Translations under genes and position numbers: made by a program
Shown: positions 40,139 through 49,804 of the stretch, piece after piece
Numbering within the stretch: the stretch's first letter is position 1
How the letters are laid out: each line of letters starts with the position of its first letter
The notes under the pieces: generated by a model
The model's input: only the letters and a program-made list of their open reading frames with translations
Databases searched by the model: none
Told to the model about the DNA's origin: nothing
Assembly (NCBI RefSeq): GCF_017302275.1
Contig: NZ_JAFLDR010000001.1
Span: 186,001-250,000 of the forward strand
Length of the DNA stretch: 64,000 nt
DNA from: Sulfuritalea sp.
Lineage (GTDB): Bacteria > Pseudomonadota > Gammaproteobacteria > Burkholderiales > Rhodocyclaceae
Direction of reading: 5' to 3'

Positions 40139-42397
40139 TTGGGCACCGATGCGACCGTCGCCTTCCACAATTCATTGCCGAAAAGCGGCCTGTGAGATTT
40201 CACTTCCTGGAAGCGGTCGGTTGTTACTGATTGCTCGATGCCCAGACAGTCATACCGCCATCGCTATGGCGAAGGGACGTGCAAGGGCTCCGCGATGTCG
40301 ATCAATGCAACCTAACAATTTAGTGACTCTTCGACATCTTGAGGCCGACGGAGTCGACACGGTTGCCGCTTATCGCACGCACCGTGAGTTCCATGCTGCC
40401 GATCCCGACGCGGTCACCAACCACCGGGCGACGGCCCAGTCGTTTCGCCAACAGATCGCCAATGCTGCGCTCAGATTCGGCAGCGTCGAGCTCCATGCCA
40501 TAGGTCGCCGCCAGTGCCGCTGCCGAGGAGTCGGCGTCGAGCACGAACTCGCCGAAGAAGTTGCGCACCGCGAGGTGGCCGCTTTGTTCCTGGCGACCAA
40601 ATAGCGCGGTGAGATTTTCCACCTGTTCGGGCGAGGCCAGCAGCCAGACGATGTCGTCGGCCTTGAGCGCCGTCGCGCTGGGCGCCAACAAGGGACGCCC
40701 CCGACGCACCAGGGCGGCGCAGCGCACCGGCCGGCCGCGCAGATCGGTGAGCGAACTCGGCAACATGCCGATGGCCAGCGACTGTGCCTCGACGCGGAAG
40801 GCGACCAGCGCCAGCACGGTTTCCCGTCCGATCCAGACTTCCTTCGATTCGAGCGGTTCGGCGCCATGGGGAACTTCCACATCCAGTCGGCGCGCGGCCC
40901 ACGGCACCGTGGCGCCTTGCACCAGCAGCGAAAACAGCACCACGGCAAAGGTGACGTCGAACAGCAGGCGCGACTCGGGAATGCCCGCCATGACCGGGAA
41001 CACGGCCAGCACGATGGGGACTGCGCCACGCAGGCCGACCCATGAGATATAGGCGATTTCCCGATTGGGAAAGCGGAATGGCTTCAGCGTCACGGCGACC
41101 ACCAGCGGTCGCGCGACGAAGGTCAGGAACAGCGCGACGGCGAGCGACTCCCAGAAATAATTGACCAGATGCGAAGGCGTCACCAGCAGGCCGAGCAGCA
41201 GGAACATGCCGGCCTGCGCCAGCCAAGCCATGCCGTCCATCACCTTCAGCACGTGCGAGGTGGCGCGCGTGCGCTGGTTGCCGACGATCACACCGGCAAG
41301 ATAAATCGCAAGGAAGCCGCTGCCGCCCAGTTGGTTGGTGGCGGCGAACACCGTCAGGCCGCCCGAGATGATCAACAAGGCGTAAAGCCCCTCGGCCAGG
41401 CGCACGCGCCGCAGCAACTCGGCAAGCAAGCGCCCAGCGCCAATGCCGAGTGCGGCGCCGATCACGAACTGCGTTACCAGTTGCAGAAGGACACCCTCCG
41501 GCGTGGACACGCCGGTGCCGGCGATGATGCCTACCAGCACCGTAACCAGCAGGATGGCCATCGGATCATTGGCCCCGGATTCGATTTCCAGCGTTGCGCC
41601 GACCCGCTCGTTGAGGCGCACGCCGCTGTGGCGCAAGAGATTGAAGACGGCGGCGGCATCGGTCGAACCGACGATGGACCCCATCAGCAGTCCGTAGCGC
41701 CAGTCCACGCCGAGCAGCCAGGTACAGAATGCACCCAGCAGCGCGGCGGTGGCGATCACGCCCCAGGTGGCGAGTGCCGTCGCCGGCCAAAGCGCGACGC
41801 GAAAGGTCGAGATGCGCGTGCGCAGGCCGCCATCGAGCAGGATGATCGCCAGCGCCAGATTGCCGACAAAAAACGAGGCACCGAAATCGTCGAAGCGGAT
41901 TCCCCCCGGACCGTCTTCGCCGGCCAGCATGCCGACGACGAGAAATATCAGCAGGAAGGGAAGTCCGAGGCGCGCCGAAAGTGTGCTGGCCAGCACGCCG
42001 AGAAACAGCAGGACGCCCGAAAGCAGCAGCAGGGTATTGACTTGATCCACGTCAGAAGGCTCTTGGGGTTTGGGAATGTAGGCGGTATTGCATGGTGGTA
42101 ACGACGAAAATACTTTCGACCAATGGTAGCTTATCTGCGCTGCCGCTCTCGGTCAGGTCCGCACTATCCATCTACCTGGGCACTGAAGTGTCATTGCGAC
42201 ACGAAGATTGACGCCTCGTACCGCCGGTAGACCGGACAATTGATCGCTTCAATTGTGTTTAACAGCGTTGGCCGCTTCTGCCGAGTCGAAGCAGTCGACG
42301 TCAATTTGCTCGCTGTAATCCGGACATTCAGCGGCGGCAGATGGCGCCTCGCTTTTAGAAATTGGACGATTACCTTGACCGGCTGGTTGTGGCCGGG
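40139..42397 (-). repeat. Right copy of 2.26-kb inverted repeat (with antiporter gene)
   Basis: Inverted counterpart of 768-3025, with matching ends: TTGGGCACC at 40139 and the CCGGTC...CCGG motif near 42397. Noncoding parts differ at scattered positions, so the duplication is not brand-new or is kept similar by gene conversion. It lies directly between the sulfonate region and the ICE genes. Confidence 0.9.
40320..42050 (-). CDS. cvrA: Potassium/proton antiporter, CPA1 family (CvrA/NhaP2-like), copy 2
   Basis: A 576-residue antiporter almost identical to that at 1114-2844. Differences are scattered and mostly in the C-terminal cytosolic part (for example LNVEVPHSAE there, LDVEVPHGAE here), and the membrane domain is essentially unchanged. 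Both copies start at GTG and are intact, so both could be functional. Purifying selection on both, or gene conversion between them, is implied. Confidence 0.92.
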   Translation of the reverse strand: MDQVNTLLLLSGVLLFLGVLASTLSARLGLPFLLIFLVVGMLAGEDGPGGIRFDDFGASFFVGNLALAIILLDGGLRTRISTFRVALWPATALATWGVIATAALLGAFCTWLLGVDWRYGLLMGSIVGSTDAAAVFNLLRHSGVRLNERVGATLEIESGANDPMAILLVTVLVGIIAGTGVSTPEGVLLQLVTQFVIGAALGIGAGRLLAELLRRVRLAEGLYALLIISGGLTVFAATNQLGGSGFLAIYLAGVIVGNQRTRATSHVLKVMDGMAWLAQAGMFLLLGLLVTPSHLVNYFWESLAVALFLTFVARPLVVAVTLKPFRFPNREIAYISWVGLRGAVPIVLAVFPVMAGIPESRLLFDVTFAVVLFSLLVQGATVPWAARRLDVEVPHGAEPLESKEVWIGRETVLALVAFRVEAQSLAIGMLPSSLTDLRGRPVRCAALVRRGRPLLAPSATALKADDIVWLLASPEQVENLTALFGRQEQSGHLAVRNFFGEFVLDADSSAAALAATYGMELDAAESERSIGDLLAKRLGRRPVVGDRVGIGSMELTVRAISGNRVDSVGLKMSKSH

Positions 42398-42559
42398 TGC
42401 CGAAATTGAATCTTTCAAGTTCGCTGCCGCGAAGGAGTCATCGAAACTGAGTTATCAGGAAGCCACCGGTGGGGCCTACCGCGGCACCTTGCCAAGCTCG
42501 AAGTCTTGCAACATGGCGCACCACGCCCTTGTGGGGCGTGATGCCCCACAAGGGGTGAT
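42398..42559. other. Junction between right repeat and ICE arm
   Basis: About 160 bases between the end of the repeat and the DarB-like gene. On the ICE-gene strand a leader-type hairpin is followed by an ATG and only 12 sense codons (MLQDFELGKVPR) before a stop. The gene that should follow this leader is therefore missing or cut, marking a junction. Confidence 0.5.
42526..42554 (-). promoter_or_regulatory. Orphan ICE leader hairpin at the junction (P1 only)
   Basis: A perfect 12-base stem (CCCTTGTGGGGC / GCCCCACAAGGG) with a 5-base loop, just after the DarB stop. It has the form of the P1 hairpins that precede other ICE genes, but no second hairpin or gene follows. It may also serve as a terminator for the operon. 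Confidence 0.7.
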
Positions 42560-45500
42560 TCAAACAGTTTCAGAGGGTTCTTCCTCATCCACCGCCGACG
42601 TATCGCCCTTCGATAGATCCAGGGATGCGTCGATTTCTTTCTGACGGTAGACCAGCCATGCCAGCCGATCCGCCTTGTCAAACTCCTTTGCAATCTCAGC
42701 CTTCAGGTCGCTCATCCGCTTCTCCGTCCGGGCGAGGTAGTCGCGGTCCTCTGCAAGTCTCTGTTCCATCCGGTTCATCAGATTTTCGAGAACACGAATG
42801 AACCCGTTGGGGTTGTCCGTATGCCCGGCCTCATGCTCCACGTTGCCGATGAGCACAAGACGCTTGCCAAAGTCACGTTTCATATGCGAGCGAATGGCCA
42901 TCCGGAATCCGCCAAACAGCCCGATTACCCGGGTGTCGCCCGGCTTCACGACGCTGAACCGCAGCACCAGTTGCCTGGTGACTTCGGTACGGTCCGAATA
43001 CCACGTGCCGTCAATCTGCATGCGGAAGCTGTCTCCCGTCACGTTCTGACGGTTGGCAACATCGCCTTCCATGCCGGCGATCCGTTGCTGAATACACTCG
43101 ATGCGGCCAGGCAATGCGGCCAGCTCCGACTTGTTTCTCCATTGCTGCTGTTCCCATTGAGATTTCAGGAGCGACAGCTTGGCAAGCTCGGTATCCACAC
43201 CCGCCTTTTCCAGCACCAGGGGATTCCCTGACGCCAGTGCCTTCACCTCGGCGTATGACAACGCCGCCAGCTCCACATCCTCCGCGCTGCGCATTCCGGT
43301 GTTCCCCTGCATGACCTGGGCGATGAAACGCGCCTTGGTCTCAAGGGTCTGCCATATGTACGCATCGAAAGAGCCTTCCGTGACGTAGCGATGGATACGC
43401 ACTTCCTCGTTCAGGTTGCCCTGGCGAATGATGCGACCTTCCCGCTGTTCCACGTCAGACGGACGCCACGGGGCGTCCAGATGATGGAGCGCCGCAAGAC
43501 GGGTTTGGACGTTGGTACCGACCCCCATCTTTTGCGTGCTGCCCAGTACTACGCGCACACGCCCCTCTCGCACCGCCTTGAACAGTTCCTCCTTTTGGGA
43601 GTCACTGTCGTAGTCGTGAATAAAGGCAATATCTGCGACCGGCACTCCCATCTCGATGAGCTTCCTTCTCAGGTCCTGGTAGACGCTGAATCGCCCATCC
43701 TCAACGGGGGTGCTCAAATCACAAAATACGATCTGTGTGCCTCTGGTTGATGCGGTTTCCTTCCAGACCCCGAAGACCTTCTCGGCGCACTGGTTGGTCT
43801 TGCTTCCCTCATAGTCCTCGGCGAACGGATCTACCAGCCGCATGTCCAGCGCGGCCTTGCGACCATCGCCCGTCACCGCCAGCATGTTGTCCTGCTGAGG
43901 CGTTACCGTTCCATTCCTGATCGCTTCCGACCGCTCCACGAGGGTTTGGACGTAGGCTTTCAGTTCCAGGGTCGGCTTCGCCGTGGCCGTCTCCTTCAAA
44001 GCGCGAGGTACCGGGAGTTTCAACATCTCCGCCGTGCGTATGTCCGCCACCTGCCCGAACATGGACATCAGTTCTGGAAGATTGACGAACCGCGCGAAGC
44101 GGGTATGCATCCGGTAGCCCCGGCCATCGGGCGCCAGTTCAAGCGCGGTCACCGACTCGCCGAAGTTGCCTGCCCAGGTATCGAACTGCTGAAGCCTGAA
44201 CGCCGACAAGGTGTCGGGTTGCAGATACCGCTGCATCGTCCACATCTCCGCCATGCTGTTAGACACGGGCGTTCCAGTGGCAAACGCTACGCCGGCGCGG
44301 CCTTGATGCCTGGCCATGACACATCGCGTCTTTAGAAACATGTCGAAGGCCCGCTCGGAGTTGCTGTTGGGCAAACCCGCCACGCGCGTCATCTTGGTGA
44401 AGCGGTAGAGATTCTTGAACAGGTGAGCCTCATCAACGAAGAGCCAATCAATACCCAGCTCGTCGAACGTCAGCACGTCGTCCTTCTTCTCCCTGGCCGC
44501 AAGCTTTGTCAGCCTCGCCAGCCAGACCTTCTTCGCCCGCTCAAGCTCCTTGACGATCCTGTTGCCACGATTCTGGTTCGCGTCACGAATGGCCTGCTCA
44601 ATCTCATCGATTTGCTTCTGGATGAAATCTTCGATGAACCCATCGCCGAGCTTGATCCGCTCGAACGACGAATGCGTAATAAGCACACCATCCCAGTCGC
44701 CCGTGGCAATTCTGGACAAAAGGGTTCTGCGTTTATCCCCTTGCAGATCGTCCTTGCTCGCCATGAGGATGTTGGCCCCAGGGTAGGCACGCAGGAACTC
44801 GGCCGCGAACTGCTCAAGCATGTGATTGGGCACGACGTAGCAGGGTTTTCCGGCGACACCGAGCCTTCTCAACTCCATGCCGGCGCAGATCATGGTGAGG
44901 GTTTTCCCAGCCCCCACGACATGCGCCAGGAGCGTATTGCTCTTGCATGAGACGACTCGCCAGATGGCATCACGCTGATGGTCATGCAACCGATACACCT
45001 GCGAAAAGCCAGGGAGCACCAGATGCTTTCCGTCATAGCGACGCTGCACAATGCAATTGAACTGGTCGTTGTAACGCCGGACCAGCCGCTGTGTGCGCTC
45101 ATCGTCAAGCCACAGCCACTCCTGGAATTTTCCCTTGAGCTCCTGCAGCTTCTCCCGTGCGGCAATCGTTTCCTTCTGATTCACGATCCGTTTGCTCCGA
45201 TCATCCGGCGCTGGATCGGTAACCGTCGGTACCTGCTGATTGAGCGCCTGCTCAAACAGCGTCATCGCCCCAACTCGCTCTGTACCATAGGTCTGCGTTG
45301 CTGCCACAGACCATCGGGTAGCGTGGTTCGGGTCGATCTGCCATGCACCGGCCGTCGCATTGAACTCGACGCTGTTTCCCTCGCATTCCATGATTTCATC
45401 CAGGAATGCCTGGTAGTCCGTTGCCGGTATCCAGACAGACCCAATCCGTGCACCAATTTCATGCGGCGCAAGATCATCCGGAATGACAGCCTTTAACGCT

Positions 45501-47491
45501 TCCACGTTGGACGCAAACTTCCGTCCTGCATTTTCGGCAAACATCAACTTCTGGCGAACGTTGCCGGCGAGGTAGGTGTCCGCCGTCTCCCAGCTTCCCG
45601 AATCCGGGTTGAGGAAAATGGCTCCCACCTCTTGCAACTGGGGAATGAACTCGTACCCTGGTTGCCCAAGTAACGCTTCCATCCTCGCCACACTGACCCT
45701 CCCTGTCTGCTGGATAGAAGCAATCAGCGCTTCCTCGGGCGTTTCACAATGCTCGATCTGGCGCGCGGCCCCTACCGTTCGACGATGAAAGATGTCCATC
45801 TTTTCGGCGGCTTGAGTTTCCTCATCCCACCGTTCCAGGGACAGCAGCAACGGGAGGTCCGGGTCGCCCCGAAACGCCAGCCTGTTGGCTTTGGCGTGGA
45901 TATGGCCGCACTTTGCCGAAAAGGCATCGTAGGCCGCATTCAACACCACACGGTAGATCGCCAGCAGAGTATCGTCGTCCGTGCTGGCTTGTGCTGCCAC
46001 CAACTTGCGGGCCGCATCACGAATCTCGATCATGCCCTTGATCCGTTCAACCGCCCTGGCCGACAACCTGCCTTCAACCACCAGCAACTCGTGGCCCTCA
46101 GACACAGCCACCTTGCCATCCACCAGCTTGTAAGCACCCGGTTTGACAAAGTTCCCGGCGAGCACGCGGACTTCTGCGCAGCCCTCCGAACGATCCCTCG
46201 TTTGTTCTACATCTCGATAGACCCCTTCGGGCAACAGAGCGACGCGCTCAAGCAGCGCCGCGCCGATGTCACCCTCGAAGGTGCAGGCATTCGCCTTGCC
46301 GTAGCCGTTCTCGGCCAGGGTCAGCTTGCCTACGATCCATTCCGGGCGTTCCGCAAACCACTTGCACACGCGGACGTTACGCCACTGCCACGCGGGAATT
46401 CCTGCGTCTCTGGCAATATGGCTGGTGGGTATTTCCACCGGCCACTCTGCCCAGGCGTCACCGTTGCCGGCCTCGCCCTCCTTCAATTTCTGAAGAAAGA
46501 CGATATCGGTTGTGACTTCCGTATTGGCGATCTTCTGGAATGCCTGAAGCGGAAGACGAATGGATCCGAGCAATCGCGCGCGGTTCGCCAGATACTTCCT
46601 GGCGGCCGTATCGGATTTGTCCAGCGTTCCGGCACTCGTGATGAATGCAACGAGACCTCCCGGCCTGACCACTTCAAGCGCACGCGCAAAAAAGTAGTCG
46701 TGGATCAGAAAGTCCCGAAACGGAACATGACGGGTCTCCGGTGTCTGGTAATTGCCGAACGGAACGTTCGAGATCACCAGATCGAAGAAGTCGGCCGGTA
46801 ACCTGGCCACCTCGAACCCCTCATTCGCCACGCGAACCCCATAGTTTCCATACAGCGACGTGAGCAGTCGCGCAGAGAGTTGGTCGATCTCGACGGCCGT
46901 GACAGTCGACTTTTCTGCTACCTCCCGGGGCATGGCCCCGAGAAAGTAGCCATTTCCTGCCGACGGCTCCAGGATGCGACCACCGGTAAAACCCAGGCGG
47001 CGGACCGCCGCCCACATGGCCTCGATGATTTCCACCGACGTGTAGTGGGCGCTGTTGGTTGATGCGCGAGCACTTTCGTACTCGTCCTCGGCCAGCAAGG
47101 TCTGAAGTCGTTCGACACGGATCTTGCGGTTGCTTTCATCCTGATCCGGATTGAATGCCCAGGGAAGGCCGCCCCAACCGGTGTAGCGATTGAGAATGGT
47201 CCGCTCTTCGGTTGTCGGCCCCCTGCCCTCATCCTCCAACTTTCGCAGAAGGACGATGGCGCTGCAGTTGGCCTCGAACTTGGTGACTTCTCCGGACAGG
47301 CCATCGAAGTCGGATGCATTCAACCCTGGCCAAAAAGTCATGACGCTCGACTGTCTGGCCTCCTTCGACGGAAAGGCAATAATTTCACCTTTCCAATCCT
47401 GGCCGGCGAACCCATCAACAGCAATGGGATCATCCTCGGGCGCGAAGCCTGGCAGCCACATGACTGCTTCGGCAATTCTTTTGAATCTCAT
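42560..47491 (-). CDS. DarB-like DNA methyltransferase-helicase fusion
   Basis: A very large protein (1643 residues). An N6-adenine methyltransferase domain has motif I EPSAGNGYF near residue 176 and motif IV NVPF near 242. An SF2 helicase follows: Walker A GAGKT near 860, VDEAH near 1018, SxTGTPVSNS-like motif III, and QREGRIIRQG near 1348. This architecture is that of phage P1 DarB-type antirestriction proteins and large ICE/plasmid proteins that protect incoming DNA. I start at ATG 47491, where GGAGACAC precedes it and can pair with an upstream GTGTCTCC. A C-terminal charged coiled region closes the protein. Exact function in this ICE is inferred. Confidence 0.85.
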   Translation of the reverse strand: MRFKRIAEAVMWLPGFAPEDDPIAVDGFAGQDWKGEIIAFPSKEARQSSVMTFWPGLNASDFDGLSGEVTKFEANCSAIVLLRKLEDEGRGPTTEERTILNRYTGWGGLPWAFNPDQDESNRKIRVERLQTLLAEDEYESARASTNSAHYTSVEIIEAMWAAVRRLGFTGGRILEPSAGNGYFLGAMPREVAEKSTVTAVEIDQLSARLLTSLYGNYGVRVANEGFEVARLPADFFDLVISNVPFGNYQTPETRHVPFRDFLIHDYFFARALEVVRPGGLVAFITSAGTLDKSDTAARKYLANRARLLGSIRLPLQAFQKIANTEVTTDIVFLQKLKEGEAGNGDAWAEWPVEIPTSHIARDAGIPAWQWRNVRVCKWFAERPEWIVGKLTLAENGYGKANACTFEGDIGAALLERVALLPEGVYRDVEQTRDRSEGCAEVRVLAGNFVKPGAYKLVDGKVAVSEGHELLVVEGRLSARAVERIKGMIEIRDAARKLVAAQASTDDDTLLAIYRVVLNAAYDAFSAKCGHIHAKANRLAFRGDPDLPLLLSLERWDEETQAAEKMDIFHRRTVGAARQIEHCETPEEALIASIQQTGRVSVARMEALLGQPGYEFIPQLQEVGAIFLNPDSGSWETADTYLAGNVRQKLMFAENAGRKFASNVEALKAVIPDDLAPHEIGARIGSVWIPATDYQAFLDEIMECEGNSVEFNATAGAWQIDPNHATRWSVAATQTYGTERVGAMTLFEQALNQQVPTVTDPAPDDRSKRIVNQKETIAAREKLQELKGKFQEWLWLDDERTQRLVRRYNDQFNCIVQRRYDGKHLVLPGFSQVYRLHDHQRDAIWRVVSCKSNTLLAHVVGAGKTLTMICAGMELRRLGVAGKPCYVVPNHMLEQFAAEFLRAYPGANILMASKDDLQGDKRRTLLSRIATGDWDGVLITHSSFERIKLGDGFIEDFIQKQIDEIEQAIRDANQNRGNRIVKELERAKKVWLARLTKLAAREKKDDVLTFDELGIDWLFVDEAHLFKNLYRFTKMTRVAGLPNSNSERAFDMFLKTRCVMARHQGRAGVAFATGTPVSNSMAEMWTMQRYLQPDTLSAFRLQQFDTWAGNFGESVTALELAPDGRGYRMHTRFARFVNLPELMSMFGQVADIRTAEMLKLPVPRALKETATAKPTLELKAYVQTLVERSEAIRNGTVTPQQDNMLAVTGDGRKAALDMRLVDPFAEDYEGSKTNQCAEKVFGVWKETASTRGTQIVFCDLSTPVEDGRFSVYQDLRRKLIEMGVPVADIAFIHDYDSDSQKEELFKAVREGRVRVVLGSTQKMGVGTNVQTRLAALHHLDAPWRPSDVEQREGRIIRQGNLNEEVRIHRYVTEGSFDAYIWQTLETKARFIAQVMQGNTGMRSAEDVELAALSYAEVKALASGNPLVLEKAGVDTELAKLSLLKSQWEQQQWRNKSELAALPGRIECIQQRIAGMEGDVANRQNVTGDSFRMQIDGTWYSDRTEVTRQLVLRFSVVKPGDTRVIGLFGGFRMAIRSHMKRDFGKRLVLIGNVEHEAGHTDNPNGFIRVLENLMNRMEQRLAEDRDYLARTEKRMSDLKAEIAKEFDKADRLAWLVYRQKEIDASLDLSKGDTSAVDEEEPSETV

Positions 47492-47493
47492 GA

Positions 47494-47558
47494 GTGTCTC
47501 CAAAAGATAAAACCCATGGAGACACGTCTCCCCTTGCGGGAATGAGTGCCCGCAAGGG
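47494..47558 (-). promoter_or_regulatory. ICE two-hairpin leader of the DarB-like gene
   Basis: P1: CCCTTGCGGG / CCCGCAAGGG (47531-47558). P2: anti-Shine-Dalgarno GTGTCTCC (47518-47525) pairs over 8 bases with the ribosome site GGAGACAC (47494-47501), loop 16. The start codon follows two bases later. Confidence 0.75.
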
Positions 47559-47582
47559 TTGGTTAAAGTCGTCACGGTGTTC

Positions 47583-47723
47583 CGTGACAACCGGCTGATT
47601 GCTGTTTGTTTCAAGTCGCCAGCTGCGACCTTTCACCCCATCGGATTACCCGACAGGAAGAATTCGGCTTGCCGGGGCGTACTCATCGAGTGCGTCCGGG
47701 TAAGCCCCGTGCCGAGGCACGGG
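47583..47723 (-). ncRNA. Multi-hairpin ICE RNA element, copy A
   Basis: A 141-base element upstream of the DarB leader, related to 52687-52827, 55577-55728 and 58287-58438. Stems seen here: GTCG/CGAC around loop CCAGCTG; TCGG/CCGA; GGCTT/AAGCC; and CCCGTGC/GCACGGG at the 5' end of the RNA. Each differs in sequence from the other copies but keeps pairing. Confidence 0.65.
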
Positions 47724-47729
47724 GGTTGG

Positions 47730-48080
47730 TCAGATGTTGTGAAAGCAGCGAACCTCGACGACCCACTCGCGACGCTTGATGCGCCTCGGCAGGCCGGCAC
47801 GGGTTTGCAGGTGCCCACAACAGTCATGCTCGCAACGACAGGCTGTCGTGAATACATCCTGAAGCGCATTGATGATGTCGCCACTGGATAGACCACGCGG
47901 GGCGCGCACCGTGAAGATGCGCTCCCCGGCTTCGTCGTAACAAGCCTCCTGGTCACCGGGTGGGCGAACACGGCACTTGAGCATCACGAATTCTCCGATG
48001 AACTCGTGCGCGTCTTCCCCTTTCCAGCCATCGTTGAATTGAAACGTGAGGCGGCGATAGCCATCAAACCGGTTTCCCAT
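47730..48080 (-). CDS. Hypothetical ICE protein
   Basis: A 116-residue protein without a recognised domain. It has a Cys/His cluster near residue 82-90 (CRCEHDCCGH) that could bind a metal. It ends just before RNA element copy A and begins two bases after the stop of the gene at 48083-48538, so the two are probably cotranscribed. No signal peptide or membrane segment is present. Confidence 0.7.
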   Translation of the reverse strand: MGNRFDGYRRLTFQFNDGWKGEDAHEFIGEFVMLKCRVRPPGDQEACYDEAGERIFTVRAPRGLSSGDIINALQDVFTTACRCEHDCCGHLQTRAGLPRRIKRREWVVEVRCFHNI

Positions 48081-48082
48081 GG

Positions 48083-48538
48083 CTAGGCCTCCGCGTCCAT
48101 GATCGCCTCGATCGCGGCGTGAAGTCGCTCTACCGGCTCGGGCGCCACATCGGCATCGTAGAAACCACGCTTATAAACGTCGATGACATTGTCTTCTCCC
48201 CAGAGGGAAGGGACCGTCATGACTTCGTCGTCATCACAGCCTTCGACGTCGTAATCGAGCACAACGAATTCGAGGTTCACGTTCGCCGTGACGCCGGTTA
48301 CCAGGCCCCCTTCGAGTCCGATCACGCAGCGCACCGGCGTGCACAGATTGATGCGCTCGCACAGGGCATCGATGCCCGCGGTATCCAGTGATATCTGGAC
48401 ATCGTCATCCGTCGCAATGGCGTGAATCGCATCGCACCGACTGGACGGTTCGCCCTGGCCGTTCTGCTGGTAGAAGCGCAGTGCGGCCAGGAGGGTGGCA
48501 TGTTCGGCAGAATCGACCGAGATTATGTTTTGTGACAT
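48083..48538 (-). CDS. Hypothetical ICE protein
   Basis: A 151-residue acidic protein starting at ATG 48538, with the ribosome site GGAGCC 5 bases upstream. No known domain is seen. Its open frame continues upstream through IS630, but that longer version is an accident of the insertion. The IS630 copy sits between this gene's ribosome site and the distant half of its leader, so its expression may be disrupted or driven from the IS. Confidence 0.7.
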   Translation of the reverse strand: MSQNIISVDSAEHATLLAALRFYQQNGQGEPSSRCDAIHAIATDDDVQISLDTAGIDALCERINLCTPVRCVIGLEGGLVTGVTANVNLEFVVLDYDVEGCDDDEVMTVPSLWGEDNVIDVYKRGFYDADVAPEPVERLHAAIEAIMDAEA

Positions 48539-48553
48539 TGTCAGGCTCCAATA

Positions 48554-49655
48554 TTGAGAATCGTATAAATAACTGTCAACGCCATGATGGGTAAAAACGT
48601 TAATCTGCTTGTGTTCGTTTCGAGGTGCGACGATGAAGCACAAGCGGGATTTCAAGGCATTGGAGAAACGCCGGCTCAAGGGCGCAAAGCTCTTGGCGCG
48701 CGGCATGTCGAAGTCGGAGGTCGCTCGGGAATTGGGCGTTGCGCGACAAACGGTAGCGACCTGGGAGCAGAAACTGGCCGAGGGCGGCAAGGAATCGCTC
48801 AAGCGCGGCGATTTGGGTCGGCCACGCCAACTCGACACCGAGCAGGAGCGGGAACTGGGCAAGGTACTCATGGCGGGCGCATTGGCGGCTGGGTATCCGA
48901 CCGAACTATGGACGCTGCCTCGGATCGGCAAAGTGATCACCAAGCAGTTTGGCGTGGAATACAGCACCGGCCATTTGTGGCACCTGCTGCGCCGACTGGG
49001 TTTCTCTTGCCAGAAGCCCGAGAAGCGCGCCATCCAGCGCAACGAGGCGGAAATTGTGCGTTGGAAGCGGCACGGCTGGCCTGGGCTCAAAAAAAAGCCC
49101 AGCGAGAAGGCCGCACCATCGTCTTCATCGACGAATCCGGATTGAGCGAACGGCCCAGCGTCGCCCGTACCTGGAGCCTGCGTGGACAGACGCCAGTTCT
49201 TCAGCACAGTTTCACCTGGAAGCAACTCTCGGCCATTGCCGGTCTGTCCTTCTCGCAGTTCTACTTTCGATTCTTTCCTGGCGCGATCCGCTCGGAGCAG
49301 ATCATCGAATTTCTCGGCGCGCTCAAGCGTCAGATCAAAAGGCCGCTGCTGATCATCTGGGATGGCGCAGCGATCCATCGCAGCCGCAAGGTCAGCGCAT
49401 GGCTGGAAGAACTGAACGGACATATCGCGGTGGCGCGCCTGCCGGCCTATGCTCCCGAACTCAATCCGGTTGAAGCGATCTGGGCCTATCTCAAGAAGCA
49501 TGAGATTGCCAATCTGTGCCTCGACACCATCGGCGAAGTCGGTCAGTTCGCCCGCAATCGCCTCAAGTCCATGCAGCGGCGACCGACGTTGATCACCGCG
49601 TTTTGGAAACAGGCTGAGCTGGCGTTCTGATGTCATCTACTTATACGAGTCTCAA
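48554..49655 (+). mobile_element. IS630-family insertion sequence
   Basis: A 1102-base element with imperfect terminal inverted repeats (TTGAGAATCGTATAA left; TTGAGACTCGTATAA as the reverse complement of the right end). TA dinucleotides at 48552-48553 and 49656-49657 are the expected target duplication of IS630/Tc1-like elements. It splits the leader of the gene at 48083-48538. Confidence 0.9.
48633..49630 (+). CDS. IS630 family transposase (two frames, -1 frameshift)
   Basis: The first frame (48633-49145) encodes the helix-turn-helix DNA-binding part (ARGMSKSEVARELGVARQTV). The second, shifted by -1, encodes the catalytic DDE domain: FIDESG, then IIWDGAAIHRS, then LNPVEAIW with the final acidic residue. 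The shift occurs at an A8 run at 49090-49097, enclosed by CTGGGCT and AGCCCAG arms, so slippage could give one fused protein of about 332 residues. No other damage is seen, so the element may be active. Confidence 0.88.
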
Positions 49656-49664
49656 TAAAAAGGC

Positions 49665-49703
49665 GGAGCCATCGCCCCTTGCGGGGGTGAGTGGCCCGCA
49701 TGG
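49665..49703 (-). promoter_or_regulatory. ICE two-hairpin leader split by IS630
   Basis: P1: CCCTTGCGGG with CCCGCATGGG (about 49676-49703). The anti-Shine-Dalgarno GGCTCC (49665-49670) would pair with GGAGCC (48544-48549) before the gene at 48083-48538. The two halves are now separated by the IS630 element inserted at TA in the loop. Confidence 0.65.
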
Positions 49704-49804
49704 GTTTGAAATACTGCTGATGGTTGCTTCGTTTTCAGGCCATCGCTCTCAGCAATGCCGATCCGGCAGGCGATGCATTGGCCCTGCAGGAACAGGCACT
49801 CAGC

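Noticed and set aside
48083-49636. A 517-codon frame spanning IS630 and the hypothetical gene at 48083-48538
   Set aside because: It runs antisense through the transposase and only joins the real gene because the insertion left the frame open. The real start is ATG 48538.
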